DNA from: Anthoceros angustus
Taxonomy: Eukaryota; Streptophyta; Anthocerotopsida; Anthocerotales; Anthocerotaceae
DNA: 64,000 bases
Assembly: GCA_010909165.1 (NCBI GenBank)
Contig: MU008163.1
Location: 1,426,001-1,490,000, forward strand
Direction: 5' to 3'
This document shows positions 10,973-22,503 of the stretch, one piece after another. Position numbers and translations under genes: made by a program. The notes beneath the pieces were generated by a model. The model had not been told where the DNA came from, searched no databases, and saw only the letters and a program-made list of their open reading frames with translations. The stretch's first letter is position 1; each line of letters starts with the position of its first letter.

Positions 10973-10976
10973 ACTA

Positions 10977-11190
10977 TTCAAATTATTCCACTTGTCAACA
11001 TGTGTTTGTGTGACTTGAGCTGCTCCAGAAGGTGATGAGGCTCAAAGTCGAGGATGTGTTGTGAGATGTGCCATCAACCACCGCCCATACTCCTCTTGCG
11101 AAGGTTGGACATCATACATACACGCCATACTTCAAACCGAGTTCCATTAAACTGTCTCTTTCCTTCAATTCCGCCGTGTAGGGAGCAGCT
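10977..11190 (-). pseudogene. Ty1/copia gag, 5' part
   Basis: The minus-strand reading starts near MASPAAPYTAELKE and, after a frame change, gives FNGTRFEVWRVCM followed by RGVWAVVDGTS. This is the classic opening of copia gag (F-x-G-x-N/R-F-x-x-W, then a W-x-x-V-D-G-T block). It stops at the inserted element. Joined to 1-490 across the insertion, the minus strand reads through DKWNNLNSVALA without a gap, which shows that the two pieces were one gag gene. Frame breaks mark it as inactive. Confidence 0.78.
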
Positions 11191-12120
11191 GGGGAAGCCA
11201 TTGTAACAGTATTGAATGGTTGTCTAGAAGGCGGTTGTAGGAGGAGGCGGAGGAGGTACGGGTGGAGTTGGTGGAGGACCGGATGGTGGACTGGAGGGTG
11301 GTGTTCCTAATTCCCTTGCTTCCAAGTCTAACCTACGGCGTAAGTGAGGGAAAGAGGGAAGTTAAAGAGGTAATCCCTCGTTATCATAAAAAAACAGTCC
11401 TCGGCCAACGATGTAAGCGCTTAGGGTTTCGTGGATTTTCAGCGGAAATAGAGAAAGAAAACTAACTTGCTGAATTATTTTCTAGGGCATTGGTGGGTTC
11501 AAAGGAAGCGGTTACCAACCGTCTGTCTGGGCCAAGCAAAAATGTGGGGTAGCAACAAAGATTCCAGCACCAGGAAAAATCTAGAACCTGCACCATGCCT
11601 AGAAGCTGGGAAATAATAAGGTCAGTCAGCAAGACGCTCCTTATGAGAGGAACGTAGAATCTCTTTAAAGATCTGAAGTTGTTGAGTCAGCTTCTTAATT
11701 TCGGAGAATCGATGGCAAACTTGTGAATTTTAAAATCTGAATCCAATCGTTTGGAAAAGATTCATGTCACCGACAAGAGAGTTCAATAATCCTTCCAAAA
11801 TATCAATTGAATTTGAAAAGTGCGCTCGTGCTCTTTGTGCAGGATGAAATGGAGAAGATTGCCTCACAGAGGATTGGTTAGGTCTCAGATAGGCACCCAG
11901 TAATCACAAGGAATCGGATTAGGTAGGAGATTCAAAACCTTGTTGCGATATCTCAAAGCGGTATTTTTCGAGAACAAGTAATCTCAGATTCAAGATTAGT
12001 CAGGAATGCTCGAGCAGGCGATCGTAGATAGGTCTAGAAGAGGATTTCACAAAACCTCCTCTACCACCGGATCCGTAGTTAGACCATTCCTCGGCATCGT
12101 AGCTAGAGCATCATAGATAT
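11191..12120. other. Copia leader between primer site and gag
   Basis: No convincing gene. A GGAGG-rich/proline-coding low-complexity stretch occurs at 11230-11300. The position between primer binding site and gag start suggests an untranslated leader of the minus-strand copia element, possibly lengthened by other insertions. Confidence 0.4.
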
Positions 12121-12134
12121 GGGCTCGATACCAT
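12121..12134 (-). other. Copia primer binding site (tRNA-Met type)
   Basis: On the minus strand this reads TGGTATCGAGCC, close to the usual plant copia primer site TGGTATCAGAGC, which is complementary to the initiator tRNA-Met. It lies directly downstream of the putative LTR and upstream of gag at 11190, the order expected for a minus-strand copia element. The leader of roughly 0.9 kb is long but not impossible. Confidence 0.65.
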
Positions 12135-12135
12135 A

Positions 12136-12333
12136 ACAAAAATAGGAGACGCTGGATTTATGTCAAGACAACTTGACATCATGTGTGAGCACAAAGGAGA
12201 GAACAACACGAGCCTAGAATGCTTGAGTGTTCATTAAGTGAATAATAATATAAAGAGTATTGAAAAGTATTTATATGTAAGTAACCCTAAGTTCGCTGCG
12301 TCTAGGTTACAATAAACAAGGCATATTTTAACA
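12136..12333 (-). repeat. Putative short copia 5' LTR
   Basis: On the minus strand this stretch of about 200 bp begins with TGTTAAAATATGCC and has a TATAAATA box-like motif in the middle. It ends at the primer binding site. Size and position suit a small copia LTR. The matching 3' LTR would lie beyond the left edge of the window, so the limits cannot be confirmed here. The inner end does not show a clean terminal CA. Confidence 0.5.
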
Positions 12334-12374
12334 TGTTTCTTGCTACCGCCTATTCCAACTCAATGGGATCGTGG

Positions 12375-15088
12375 CTAGAGCCCTTGTGTGCTCCTTTGTT
12401 GGTATTCATCCCCTGAGAATAGTCCGGCCCTCTTGGCCACGGGCATATCCTCTACACATGCCTCCCTTACCTGCGGGAGGAGGATTTCACCCTCTAGCCC
12501 CTTGATCTCCAACTTTGGGGCTGGACTCGCCCCATACTCTACCAATCCGCCATGGGCGCCATCCCCCATGGCTACATCTCCTCTAGGAGTAGAGGCGTCG
12601 GCCTCCCCAACTCCAGCGCCTTCCACCACCTCGTCGCAACTCTCCTTACGGGAGTAGGGCTACTCCCCGGTAGGTACCCTACCACATCGCTGGTCCCTCA
12701 CCTACCATCACTTAGGGTGTCTTTCTCCGACAAGATCTTTGGTGGGAGCACCACTTGGGGCTCCTTATCCTGCTTCCCTCATCATCAAAACCTCTTCCCA
12801 CTCCGATTCCTCGAGTCATCTCCACTTCCCTCGTCCTCAAAGTCTAAGGCCCTTGGCTCCACTTTCATAAGCTCCCTCCTGTCATCATCGTGGGGTCCCA
12901 ACAATCTTCTCTTAATGAGGCGTGCTACCTCATTCTTGGCCTTGACAACCTTATTATGAAGGGTTGCCCCAACCTCTTATATTGCATCTCTAGTTCATCC
13001 GACTCCTTAGGCCATTCCCTTCTTTGCACCTACCCTTGTAGGCATTCCGCTCCAACGTCGGCTCTCCCCACACGGAGGTGTAGAGCTACGTTCTCCACCG
13101 TAACCTTTGTGAAGCTGGCATGCCATCTTCTTTTGTAGGGCATAGTCCGCCTCAATCTCCTCTTCCAATGACTAGCATTTGGTGCACCATGCCCTCCGCT
13201 TTCCTCTTCTCTCCTTCAGCCTTCACCACATGGTTTTCGGCCTCCCATGATTTGCTGAGCTCGTTCTAATTCCCTTTCCTTCTTCCCCAAACTACGGCGA
13301 GTTTCCAAATCATCTTGGACACACCCTACCTCCCATCGTAGGGTGTCCCTTTCCTCCAATTCACTCACCTTGAGAGCAAGTGCTTGCTCACTCGCTCCCT
13401 TTGCTCTTTGGCCTTGCTCTCACTCTCTTTGGTCAGAAGAGCTATTTCTAGTCTCCCCACTTTTGTGGTAGCCTCTTTCGCTTGCTGCATCCATTCCTCT
13501 CGCATCAATAGTCTTGACAATGTGGCACTCAATCTATCCACTTGCTCCCTACGGTCCTCGACCTCTGTTTGGATCCGTCGGCCTCCACAAAGCCCTCATT
13601 CTTTCTTCCAACTCCAACAACTTTGCCTCGGCCCTTGCAACTTCTTTGCTCCTAGCCTCTCCTTCTCTTGGTGCCTCTCGGGCCTTACTTGCCCTCAACT
13701 CTTCACAGCTTTCCACCAAGATACCAGCCATCCTTGTGGCTTCCTTCACATCCACTGCTCAAACGCCCACATATTTGGACTAACTCCCCTAGCACTCCTA
13801 GTTCGGGGCCTCATGGCATGTGCTCCTATTATTCCATAACCCAGAGAACCACATCCCCTACCATGGTTCCATCACTAGCCCCTCTAGGATCCAGCCTCCT
13901 CCTAGGCACCGCCTTAGCATGTCCGCCCGTACTTGTCCCGGTGCCTCACCTACCGTGTAGGGACCTCTGTCGGCCTCCTTCTCTTGGTGCCCGTTTGCAC
14001 CTATCTCCGTAGATCCCCGACTTACATCCGTAGGGATCTCCCTAAGAACACCTTTCTCCTCTTCCATGTCGAGGTTTTGGCCCTCCTCCGGCATAGGGGC
14101 CTCTTCCTCCCTCACGGGGATTTCTCCTTCTACCTTCATTCGCTTCGACTGCGACGATTCTGGCTCCTCATCAAGGTCTATCTCCAACTCCTCTTCCTCT
14201 TCTTCATCATAGACTCGGACTTGGGTCCCTTTCCTAGCCTCTCCCAACTTGCTCTATCGACCTAGAGGGCCTTCTCATGGCAAGAGGGGTGGGCACCTCC
14301 TCCGTAGGCACCAACTCTACCATATCAAAGGGCGCCCACGAGTCGGACAATTCCTCAGCACTCAATAACCCCTCCACTCCCCACAAGTGGACCAAGTAAG
14401 TGGACAAGTAGCATAGCACAGGAGACTCGCATCATGGGTGTTGGGCTTCAAAATCTTCTCCCTATGATAGGCGTAAGCATTGTACATAATATTCCCCGAT
14501 TCCATACCGACACTCTCCACATAAAAACCAGCAAGGCATCGTTAAAGTAGGTCTTCCTCGATAATTAATAAGTCCCATGACCACTTTAGCGAAGGTTCGC
14601 CACTTGAATTCCTTGATGGCGATGTGGGCCAGCCATTCTTCGTTTTGCACTCTCCCCGTGTAACATGGTGGTGCCCCTTAGGAAGTGAAATGGGAGCCAT
14701 CTTCTTCCCATCCTTAGCCTTTTCGTTATCACAATCCCATCTCCTCTTGGTAGGTCGCCCATAAACGCCTTATACTCGAACGTCCGGCCCGGGTCCGTTC
14801 TCGCGTTCCTGGAAGGGCTGCCAATTGCCTTGGAGTCGCGAGGCTAACATAGCACTCCTCCACAAGCTTAAGATTGTTGTAGGCCCAATTGCGGCCGTAT
14901 GCCCACTGAAGCTGTATGTTCTCCTCATTCGCCCACGGCCGAAAAGCAATCAGATCCTGTGAGCACACCTGGCCCACAAAACACTCAAATATAGGCATGT
15001 TAATTTCAGGCGGATCCTCCGGCATGGTCTCCCATCTTCTTCTCTCCCCTTTCTTAGGGGTAGGTGTCTTTCCCATGGCTCTTTCCAA
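12375..15088 (-). pseudogene. Degenerate minus-strand ORF, acidic and coiled-coil, unrecognised
   Basis: A chain of minus-strand open pieces suggests one decayed protein. At 15088-14729 the reading includes MPIFECFVGQVCSQDLIAF and NWAYNNLKLVEECYVSLATP. At 14650-14462 it includes EWLAHIAIKEFKWRTFAKVV. At 14247-13858 there is a strongly acidic stretch with EEEEEELEIDLDEEPES. At 13755-13549 there is a heptad-rich stretch (EVARAEAKLLELEERM) typical of a coiled coil. At 12629-12375 lies a last open piece. Frame changes and stops separate them. I do not recognise the family. ORFs of this kind often belong to large plant retroelements. It ends about 40 bp from the copia LTR. Confidence 0.35.
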
Positions 15089-15179
15089 CTTGGTTGCACG
15101 AGAGGAGATGAGAGAGAGGTACTCCTTCTTCCTTTTCTCGGTCCTTAGCCCACCTCGCGTTTACCGGCAACCTATGACC

Positions 15180-18090
15180 GTAGGTTGCTCCTCTCAACAC
15201 AATCTCTAAGGCCCTTTTGCTTCCTTCCCAAAATTGCCAGTTCTCACAATCTTGAGCTTATGATGGAGCTCCTCCTTCTAGTAGCTCGCAACCCTCTAGC
15301 TCACATGCACTTGTCACGGTGTAATCATTCGGCTACCTTGTCTTAAGTAGGGAACACAAGCTTGTTAAGGAAGGAGATGGAGGGTGGTGCCAAGTTTGGG
15401 AAGGTATACTCAAGCCACCACCGTTGATGTCTGCATTGGCGCCATCTCCACCGCTAAACTTTTTAAGTAACTTCCCCACGCCAAGTATACCTAGGGCTCT
15501 TATTCTCGCTACTTAAACTAGGGGTTCAACATTAATTACTAATTCCACATATGCACATATGGGTATATGCACATATGCACATTCCACATGCACATATGCA
15601 CATTCCATACATGGGTATATGCACATATATAGCATAAAAGAATTCTACAAAATGGCTCCGCTCCATGTAAGGCATCCACCTACTTTGGTAGGTCCTCATA
15701 CCCTACGGTCTCACGGTCGATTTACCCTACACCGCTAAACTCTTGATTCTGCGAAACTCCCGAATTCCTTCTCTTGTTCCTAACTTCCCTAGATGGCTCA
15801 AAAAGAAATACTCGTTACTCCTTGCTCTTCATTTTGAACCAAGATCGAACAAAAATGATCCAAACTGGATCAAAATGACAAAGGGGCCCAAAGTTTTCCA
15901 TTCCACAGGTGAAGATAATCAGAACCGTCAGTTACACGCTGTTTCTGCATGTCCGCTGTTTGTCCCATGCAAGCATTTCTGTTAGAAAACGGATGCAATA
16001 AGAGGAATGGCAAATAAGTTTGCACCAACGTGACAAGCAGTTTGTTTGTGCAAAATGAGCAAGAAGATCCACATGCACAAACATGGTTACGTGCTGGGCG
16101 AGAAGGCCAATCGCGCACCTTGGGGCAAGGGGCCATGGTGCGTGGACAAATGCATGCACCCGGGGCAAGGAGGCCAGCACACCTAGGGGCGGGGGCTTAC
16201 ACACTTGTGCATGCACCTAGGGTCAAGAAGGCCCTAGGGACATGAACCCATATGGTTAATGCCTCTTGGTGCATTCCCACATGGTTCATTTCCAAAAAAA
16301 ATGAGTGAAAAATCTAAAATAATACGGAAAAAAAATCCAATTTTTTGAGGCAACTGCACACACTTGCTCTAAAAGTTTGGCATTTTTTGGTATTTTTTTC
16401 ATGTTTTTGTAGGTTTTAGTGTTCCTTTTGGCATTTTCAACCCTTTTTTTGTACCTCCCTAATCTGAATATGTCCTCATCTTGATTTAGCTCTCATCTTT
16501 TTTCTAGTGATCAAAACTAGTGGTGAGAACTTTTTGCATATTTTCAATCTTGAGACGTTTGGTGTAGGCCCAGCTCCAAGTGCAAACCATACCAATCTCA
16601 TTCTCGCACTATACACCGATTAAGAGCATCAAGTAAATGAAGATATTATCGCCCCAACGTCTGAAAAACAAAGTCTGTAGAATTCCAGAAGAGTATAATC
16701 TTAGGGAGTCATGGTAATGAGTTTAAGGTATGACCTATAATAACAGTAAAAAGATTATGGAAAAACACCAATTATAGTAACTCACAGATTTGAATAGATT
16801 TATTGAGGCGAAGAACTCACGTTCAACCACTAGCCGAAGAAGTAAAGCGACACTTGGCAAAACGAATTTGAGCAAATTGCAGAGGAGGGTATATTCTTTT
16901 CTCAGATTTCCAACATACCCACATATTGGTCGAAAGAAACTTGAAATCTCCACTTCTTTCTTAAGTGAAAGCTTTCCACTTTCAATTTAGTATCTTTTTT
17001 CTTTCTCGAGGTAAAGCCTTTCACTTTCAATTTAGTAACTTTTTAAGAATAAAATGACCTGCAAGATAAGAGGCTATGATGTCATAGATGAAACAAATGC
17101 ATCTGCGCACCAAAGAGCACAAAACTTGGGAACACTCAAAACAGAGATGACCTCCAAGCTTCAAGTAAATCGAGAAGAGGAACCAAACCATGTGAAAAAT
17201 ACTCATAATAGAGATTAGACGAAGACATCGAAGCATTGAGTAAACCAAGCAGACAAACCAATTTACATGTAAAACACTCATAATAAAGATGATGCAAAGA
17301 CCTTTAAACAACAAGCAAACAAAGTTCACAAAGATGATGAGCAACAAGTTCCGTAAGAGTTTTCAGCAGCTTGTTTGACAACAAGAAGCTAACCCCAGCT
17401 TAACCGTCACAACACCCTAACTACAAACACCTAGATCTGTGCGTACTCTTCTTTCTATTTGAAAAAGTATCAATAGTTGTAGATTTTGAAAGCCCCAATT
17501 ATTCAAACATGCTGACATTGTGATGGATTTTCAGGTATTTATAAAACAAAAAATATGCAACGTAAACGGATAAGATTTTGATGACACTTACACGCTAAAT
17601 AAAAGAATTGGGAGAGGAGATCATGGTATTGTCTACGAGTGTATAAATCTGAATACCAAACAAATATGGGCCTGTAAATGTATCTCATTACTTGGAAAGG
17701 GTGCAAGCTTCATCCACATCGTGAAGTAGGAGGTGGAGATTATGAAACATCTATCAAATCATCCTTATATTGTAAAATTCCAAGATGTTTTCAGACTGAT
17801 AGTGAAATATGAATAACTATGGAGCTATGCAAAGGAGGTGATTTCACCTAGTAAACGAGCCCATCGTTGTGAATGGCTATCTGGATACCTTACCCACTCG
17901 GTTGGCTGACGTGGCCACCAAGTCAGAAACTCGATGACATGGCAATCTTCCTTGCCATGTTAGCACTTTTGCAACCTAGTTAAGCTATCAATCTACAAAT
18001 CTGTGAATATCCAGAGCAAAGAAACAAAAAGCTCGGGCAGGCTATAGATTTGAACACGCTCAAGTGGATACTGACATCCTTCAATATGTA
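15180..18090. other. Gene-free repeat and AT-rich tract
   Basis: Short direct repeats of a CACATATGCACATTCCA type lie at 15545-15640. The part from 16260 to 18000 is AT-rich with T- and A-runs. Open frames here are short and lack domains. Two near-identical phrases (TTTCACTTTCAATTTAGTA type) occur near 16975 and 17020. I see no RNA gene. Confidence 0.5.
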
Positions 18091-18097
18091 TTAGGAG

Positions 18098-20450
18098 TTG
18101 AAGAAAAAGTGGAGAGTTATCCTGAGTAATAGACTAAAGGGAGAGAAATCACTTATAATGAACATTGCTAAGAAGCAAGAAACAGGGGAGGAATCTATCA
18201 CTAAGAAAGATGGTGGTGAGTCTTCTTCGATTGCTAGGAAAGGACTAAGACAATTTGAGGTTGCTGAAGAGTTTACAAGGGAGGTGGAATCGTCCATCTA
18301 CAATGTCAGCTTATTAGACAAAGATATTATTAAAGGTATGATGCAACCTGATTTTGAGAGGGATGTCTTCGAAGAGTGGGATGTCTCTGAAGAGTTGGAT
18401 GCAAAAGATAGGGAGGATATCAGGAAGATTTTGAATGAGAAGAAACAAGTTTTTGCCTTCTCAACCAAGGAGTTAAGATGATACAAAACTTTCAAGTTTA
18501 AATTACACCTCAAGACTTTAGAGCCAGTCTTCAGGAGACCATACCGATTGAGCAACGTGGAGAATGAGATTGTTGACAACAAACGTCATGACTTGTTGGA
18601 GGCGGGTTTGATTCAAACATCGGAGTCAGATTATGTAGCAACCACGGTGTTTGCACCCAAGAAAGATGCTTCTGAGGATGACAAGTTAGACCCACTTCTA
18701 TCAATCTGTCTAGCTCAATTTTAATATGCTCCTTATGCTATTGAATGCTCTTGCCGAATATCAATACATCATCAACATAGCATCCAGCAAATGATAAGCC
18801 TCTTAGTGTAAGTTCGAAGCTAGCAAGGTAGCATGTTTAGGACACTTGTTAGTCCCTAGTGGTACTGGCCCTTGTGATGCTTAGGTTGAAGCAATCGCAA
18901 AGATGGTACCACCCTTGGATGTAAGCACTTTATGTTATTTTGGGGGCTAGTCAATTATTATCACAATTTTGTAGCAAATCACAGTGTAGTTGTGAAGCTT
19001 ATAACAAAATTGTTAAGGAAGGATACTATTTGGGAATGGGGAGAAGATCAACATAAATCGTTAGAAGAGATCAAGGAAATCTTCATGACTGAGTCTATGT
19101 TGAAGAGACACAATTTTGAGAAGAAGTTCAAGCTATACACTGATGGAGCAAACTTGGCTTGGGAGCAGTTCTGGCGCAAGATGATGACAATGATGTAGAA
19201 CATGTGGTGGCTTACGCAAGTACGAGTAATAATTATATTGAGAGTAACTATTCCTCTTACCATGAAGAATGTTTGACAGCTGTATGGGCAGTAGCACATT
19301 TTAGACCTTATTGGTATGGCGCTCAATTTAATTTGATCACTGATCATCAACCTTTGCAGTGGCTGATGAAAAGTGAGCAGCTCACAGTGGGCACTTATTT
19401 TGCAGGAGTACAACTTTACAATTGAGCATTGGGTAGGAGTTAAGCATGCCAATGTAGATGTGTTGTCAAGAAATCCACTTAGATACAACAAGGACAAAAT
19501 GGGTGCTAGAAATGATTATAATGAGAGTGATGAACTTGAGTGCAGTTTAGTGGTGTCCAGATGGACACCAAGCTCATATTTGGTGAATCTGATTGAAACA
19601 CCCTCTAGTACAATGAGTATAGATGTTTGGGAGGATAAGAATACACTGGAGAGAATACAAACTGGTAGGAATGAAAAGGAGTAGAAGGTATAGATGGGCC
19701 GATGATAAGTTAGTATTCTCGGACAACATGAAGATTGTACTTAGACTAGAAGATAGGATAAGTTTGACACGGAGAATCCATGAGGAACTTGGACACTTCG
19801 GAACAAAAAGGACACTAAGTTTGCTTAAGAACAATTATTATTAGAGAGGAATGATGGACGTTGTGGAGAAAGTGGTATCCACTTGAGAAGTTTGCGGTAG
19901 AGTGAAAGCAAGTTTTACCAGCAAAACATCTAATTTTCACCCACTACCAATCAGAGGTATGTTTTATATATAAAGTTTGGATTTGGCAGGTGATTTGCCA
20001 ACCACAAAGAGGGATTTTAAATATGTATTAGTAATGATAGAACATTTTTCAAAATGGATAGTTCTAGTGTCTTTAAGGGATAAGAAGTCCAGTGATATAA
20101 GAGAAGCATTCCTCAATCAAGTATTAAGTGTGTTCGTAGTTTGTGTAGAAGTTCTGACTGATCAAGGCACAGAGTTCATGGGAGAGTTTAATGAACTAAT
20201 GAATGAGTGCCTTATTGACCATAGGATCACTTCCAGAAATCATCCTAAGGCTGATGGTTTGGCAGAGAGGGTGGTTCAAACATGCAAGAATGCCTTAAGG
20301 AAGTATTTTCGAGTGATGGATAAGAATGAGTGGGATATGATGTTGCCTTTTCTTGCAATGGGTTATAGGCAAGTTCTTTCATCCCATCTTACCAACTTTT
20401 GTTGAAAAGATACAGTCCTAAAGATATAGGCAAGCATCCTTAGGAAAGGT
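18098..20450 (+). pseudogene. Ty3/gypsy pol: RT (partial), RNase H, integrase
   Basis: Order along the plus strand: a pre-RT linker (18098-18480). Then an RT start with FRRPYRLSNVENEIVD and VATTVFAPKKDAS (18490-18690). The RT palm is missing: reading resumes at 18900 with FGGLVNYYHNFV, the thumb region. RNase H at 19130-19480 has LYTDGANLAWGAVLAQD, YSSYHEECLTAVWAV and LITDHQPLQWLM. The integrase zinc-binding HHCC is near 19770-19910. The integrase core has DLAGDLP at 19978, TDQGTEF at 20158 and NHPKADGLAERVVQT at 20239, so the D, D and E positions are all visible. Stops and frame changes, plus loss of the catalytic RT centre, make it non-functional. No gag or protease was found upstream. Confidence 0.85.
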
Positions 20451-20589
20451 TTCACCTTATATGCTATTTTTTGGAAGGAGACCACAACTATCCAGAATGT
20501 TCGAGGATAAGGTGAACACCATTGTTGAGTTGGATGACCTCAGCTAATGGCTGAAAGTAGTCAAGCATAGGGCGGAGTTATTTAAGAGA

Positions 20590-21094
20590 ATCATGCCCAT
20601 GGCAATAAACAATTTGTTGATTGCTCAGCATAGAGAGGAGTTGAGGTACAGAAAGATAATAAGTGGACAGTTTAGGCCCAAAGTGAGAAAATTTGAGGTG
20701 AGAGACTATGTATACTTACAAAGGAAGACTATGACTACTTACAAAGGAAGACTAGGACTACTATTGACACAAGTGTGAGCAGGATAATATTAAGGGTAAA
20801 GAATATAAAGGCAAGTGGAATTTTAGAGCTAGAGGGAAGAGATGGCACAACATGTTTGGAACACATGAAAAATTGTGCCCCGTGCTATTTAACACATTTG
20901 ATTCAACGATTGATTTGCAAGCGTTTGTACCCAGTAAGAGATTTTCTTGTACAGGGTGTGGGGACCCTAGTAATGATCATTGTATGTTGTTGTGTGACAG
21001 GTCTAACGATGAGTGGCATATTTATTGCCTGGAACCTCAATTGGATGCACCTCAATGGTTTTGTCCAATGTGTATTATAATTGATAAGATGTAA
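20590..21094 (+). pseudogene. Gypsy pol C-terminus ending in a PHD finger
   Basis: After the integrase come VRKFEVRDYVYLQRK and ILRVKNIKASGILELEGRDG, the small beta-barrel usual at the end of gypsy integrases. After a frame change at about 20880 the reading enters FSCTGCGDPSNDHCMLLC, then EWHIYCLEPQLDAP and WFCPMC, with stop at 21094. The spacing C-x2-C, C-x3-C, H-x2-C and C-x2-C is a complete C4HC3 PHD finger. PHD fingers read histone H3 tails, so this would replace the chromodomain that targets chromoviruses to chromatin. A second copy is at 22190-22503. Confidence 0.75.
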
Positions 21095-21680
21095 TGAAAG
21101 AATTTGAAGGTGGATGTAATGGTGTGTGGAGAATTTTATTAATCTGACTTGCCAACAAAAGTTGGGATGTAGATCAAGGAGGAGGAGGACGAGGGGTGGG
21201 GAGTGAGGGGAGGAGGAGGGGAGAGAGAGGAGGAAGAGACCCAAGAGTACATAGAATGTTTTCCACTCATACTCACGGAGAGGCGAACACTGCCGATCTT
21301 GTATGTTGTGAGCCACCATTAAGAGAGGATGATGACAAGTAGGCTTGATGCGTACGACGGGGAGGAGACGCTCAAGAGAAAGCATCAATAACAATAGAAG
21401 ACACTAGCTTGCACGTCGTAGCACACACATACTATCCCCACGAGAATAACACGCAAATTTCTTACACATCACTCTCGGAGTCATAGCTTTGGCCTCCTCA
21501 CAACACTCTTATATTGCATATCTAAAGGACAATCTACGATCTGAGCTTGTTCTTTCTGAAAAGGTCTATATACACTAGTACTTGGTATCGGCATATTTCT
21601 AAGATATCTTATTGGCATCAGCATATACCGAAAATATCCTAAGAATACACTATAATATGCAAGGAATATGCTAAAGCATA
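21095..21680 (+). repeat. Putative gypsy 3' region / LTR
   Basis: It directly follows the pol stop, with a purine-rich run (GAAAGAATTTGAAGG) and then TGGATGTAATGGTGTG, a possible polypurine tract plus LTR start. A GGAGGAGGAGGG-rich patch follows at 21175-21235. No 5' partner is visible near 17-18 kb, so the LTR call rests on position only. The same sequence is present at 22504-23100. Confidence 0.4.
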
Positions 21681-21686
21681 TTATTT

Positions 21687-22040
21687 GTGCTTATCCACTT
21701 AGCTATTGCACCACTTGTGGCTGCAAAGGAGTTTCTCAATAGGCTAGAGGTAGATGTGGTCAATCCTCAGGCATTCTGGCTTGGAAAGGATCCTGGGAGG
21801 GAGCGCATATTGATTATGACTTTTCACTCTATGGATGATCGCCTCCAGGTTATGAAGGCTAGGTCTATGTTATGGACAACTTAGTTATATATCAATAAGG
21901 ATCTTACACCATTGCAATGGAAGACTAAGAAGGAGAAGTTACCCGCTTTCAGAGCTGCTCGTGCTGCAGATCAAGTGGCTTTCTTTCGTGGGGATGAATT
22001 GGTGGTGTTTAGCCCTCGTTCACGCATTTTCATTGCTGTT
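21687..22040 (+). pseudogene. LINE ORF1-like C-terminal domain fragment, copy 1
   Basis: The reading contains FWLGKDPGRERILIMTFHS, then MDDRLQVMKARSMLW, then, past a stop, YINKDLTPLQWKTKKEKLP and DQVAFFRGDELVVF. The succession 'strand with R-x-I-x-I-x-F', 'D-R-x-x-V-x-K-A-R', 'INxDLTP' and 'R-G-x-x-L' is the pattern of the C-terminal domain of L1-type ORF1 proteins, which bind single-stranded nucleic acid. It sits between two copies of the gypsy 3' end, so it is an embedded fragment and not a working element. Confidence 0.45.
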
Positions 22041-22189
22041 GATTGCTCAAGAGAGGAGTTGAGGCAGAAGATAATAAGTGGACGGTTTAGGCCCAAAGTG
22101 AGAAAATTTGAGGTGAGAGACTATATATACAAAGGAAGACTATGACTACTTACAAAGGAAGACTAGGACTACTATTGACACAAGTGTGA

Positions 22190-22503
22190 GTGGATAATAT
22201 TAAGGGTAAAGAATATAAAGGCAAGTGGAATTTTAGAGCTAGAGGAAGAGATGGCACAACATGTTTGGAACACATGAAAAATTGTGCCCCGTGCTATTTA
22301 ACACATTTGATTCAACGATTGATTTGCAAGCGTTTGTACCCAGTAAGAGATTTTCTTGTACAGGGTGTGGGGACCCTAGTAATGATCATTGTATGTTGTT
22401 GTGTGACAGGTCTAACGATGAGTGGCATATTTATTGCCTGGAACCTCAATTGGATGCACCTCAATGGTTTTGTCCAATGTGTATTATAATTGATAAGATG
22501 TAA
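22190..22503 (+). pseudogene. Second copy of the gypsy C-terminus with PHD finger
   Basis: The PHD-coding part is the same as at 20852-21094, with all eight zinc ligands kept (CTGC, C-x3-C, HIYC, CPMC). It is preceded by a truncated integrase tail and has no upstream pol. It arose with the 1422-bp tandem duplication. Confidence 0.75.

Larger units (their letters stand above)
491..10976 (+). mobile_element. ~10.5-kb TIR element with ParB-like / methyltransferase-like gene
   Basis: The left end (from 495) and the right end (to 10972, reverse complement) share the inverted terminus CACGATAAAGTTGCAAGGGG, preceded by AA. Similarity continues with one indel through AATATAC, giving about 30 bp in all. 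ACTA lies immediately outside both ends (491-494 and 10973-10976) and is the likely target duplication. Excising the block and one ACTA restores the copia gag reading. The inside carries one plus-strand, intron-containing gene family, from about 1949 to 10.5 kb, in degraded and partly duplicated form. I could not recognise a known transposase. A 4-bp duplication fits few plant superfamilies. It may be an autonomous element of unknown class or a non-autonomous carrier of a captured gene. Confidence 0.72.

Noticed and set aside
15932-16216. Minus-strand frame with Cys/His pairs
   Set aside because: No spacing of a known zinc finger, no conserved neighbours, and short.
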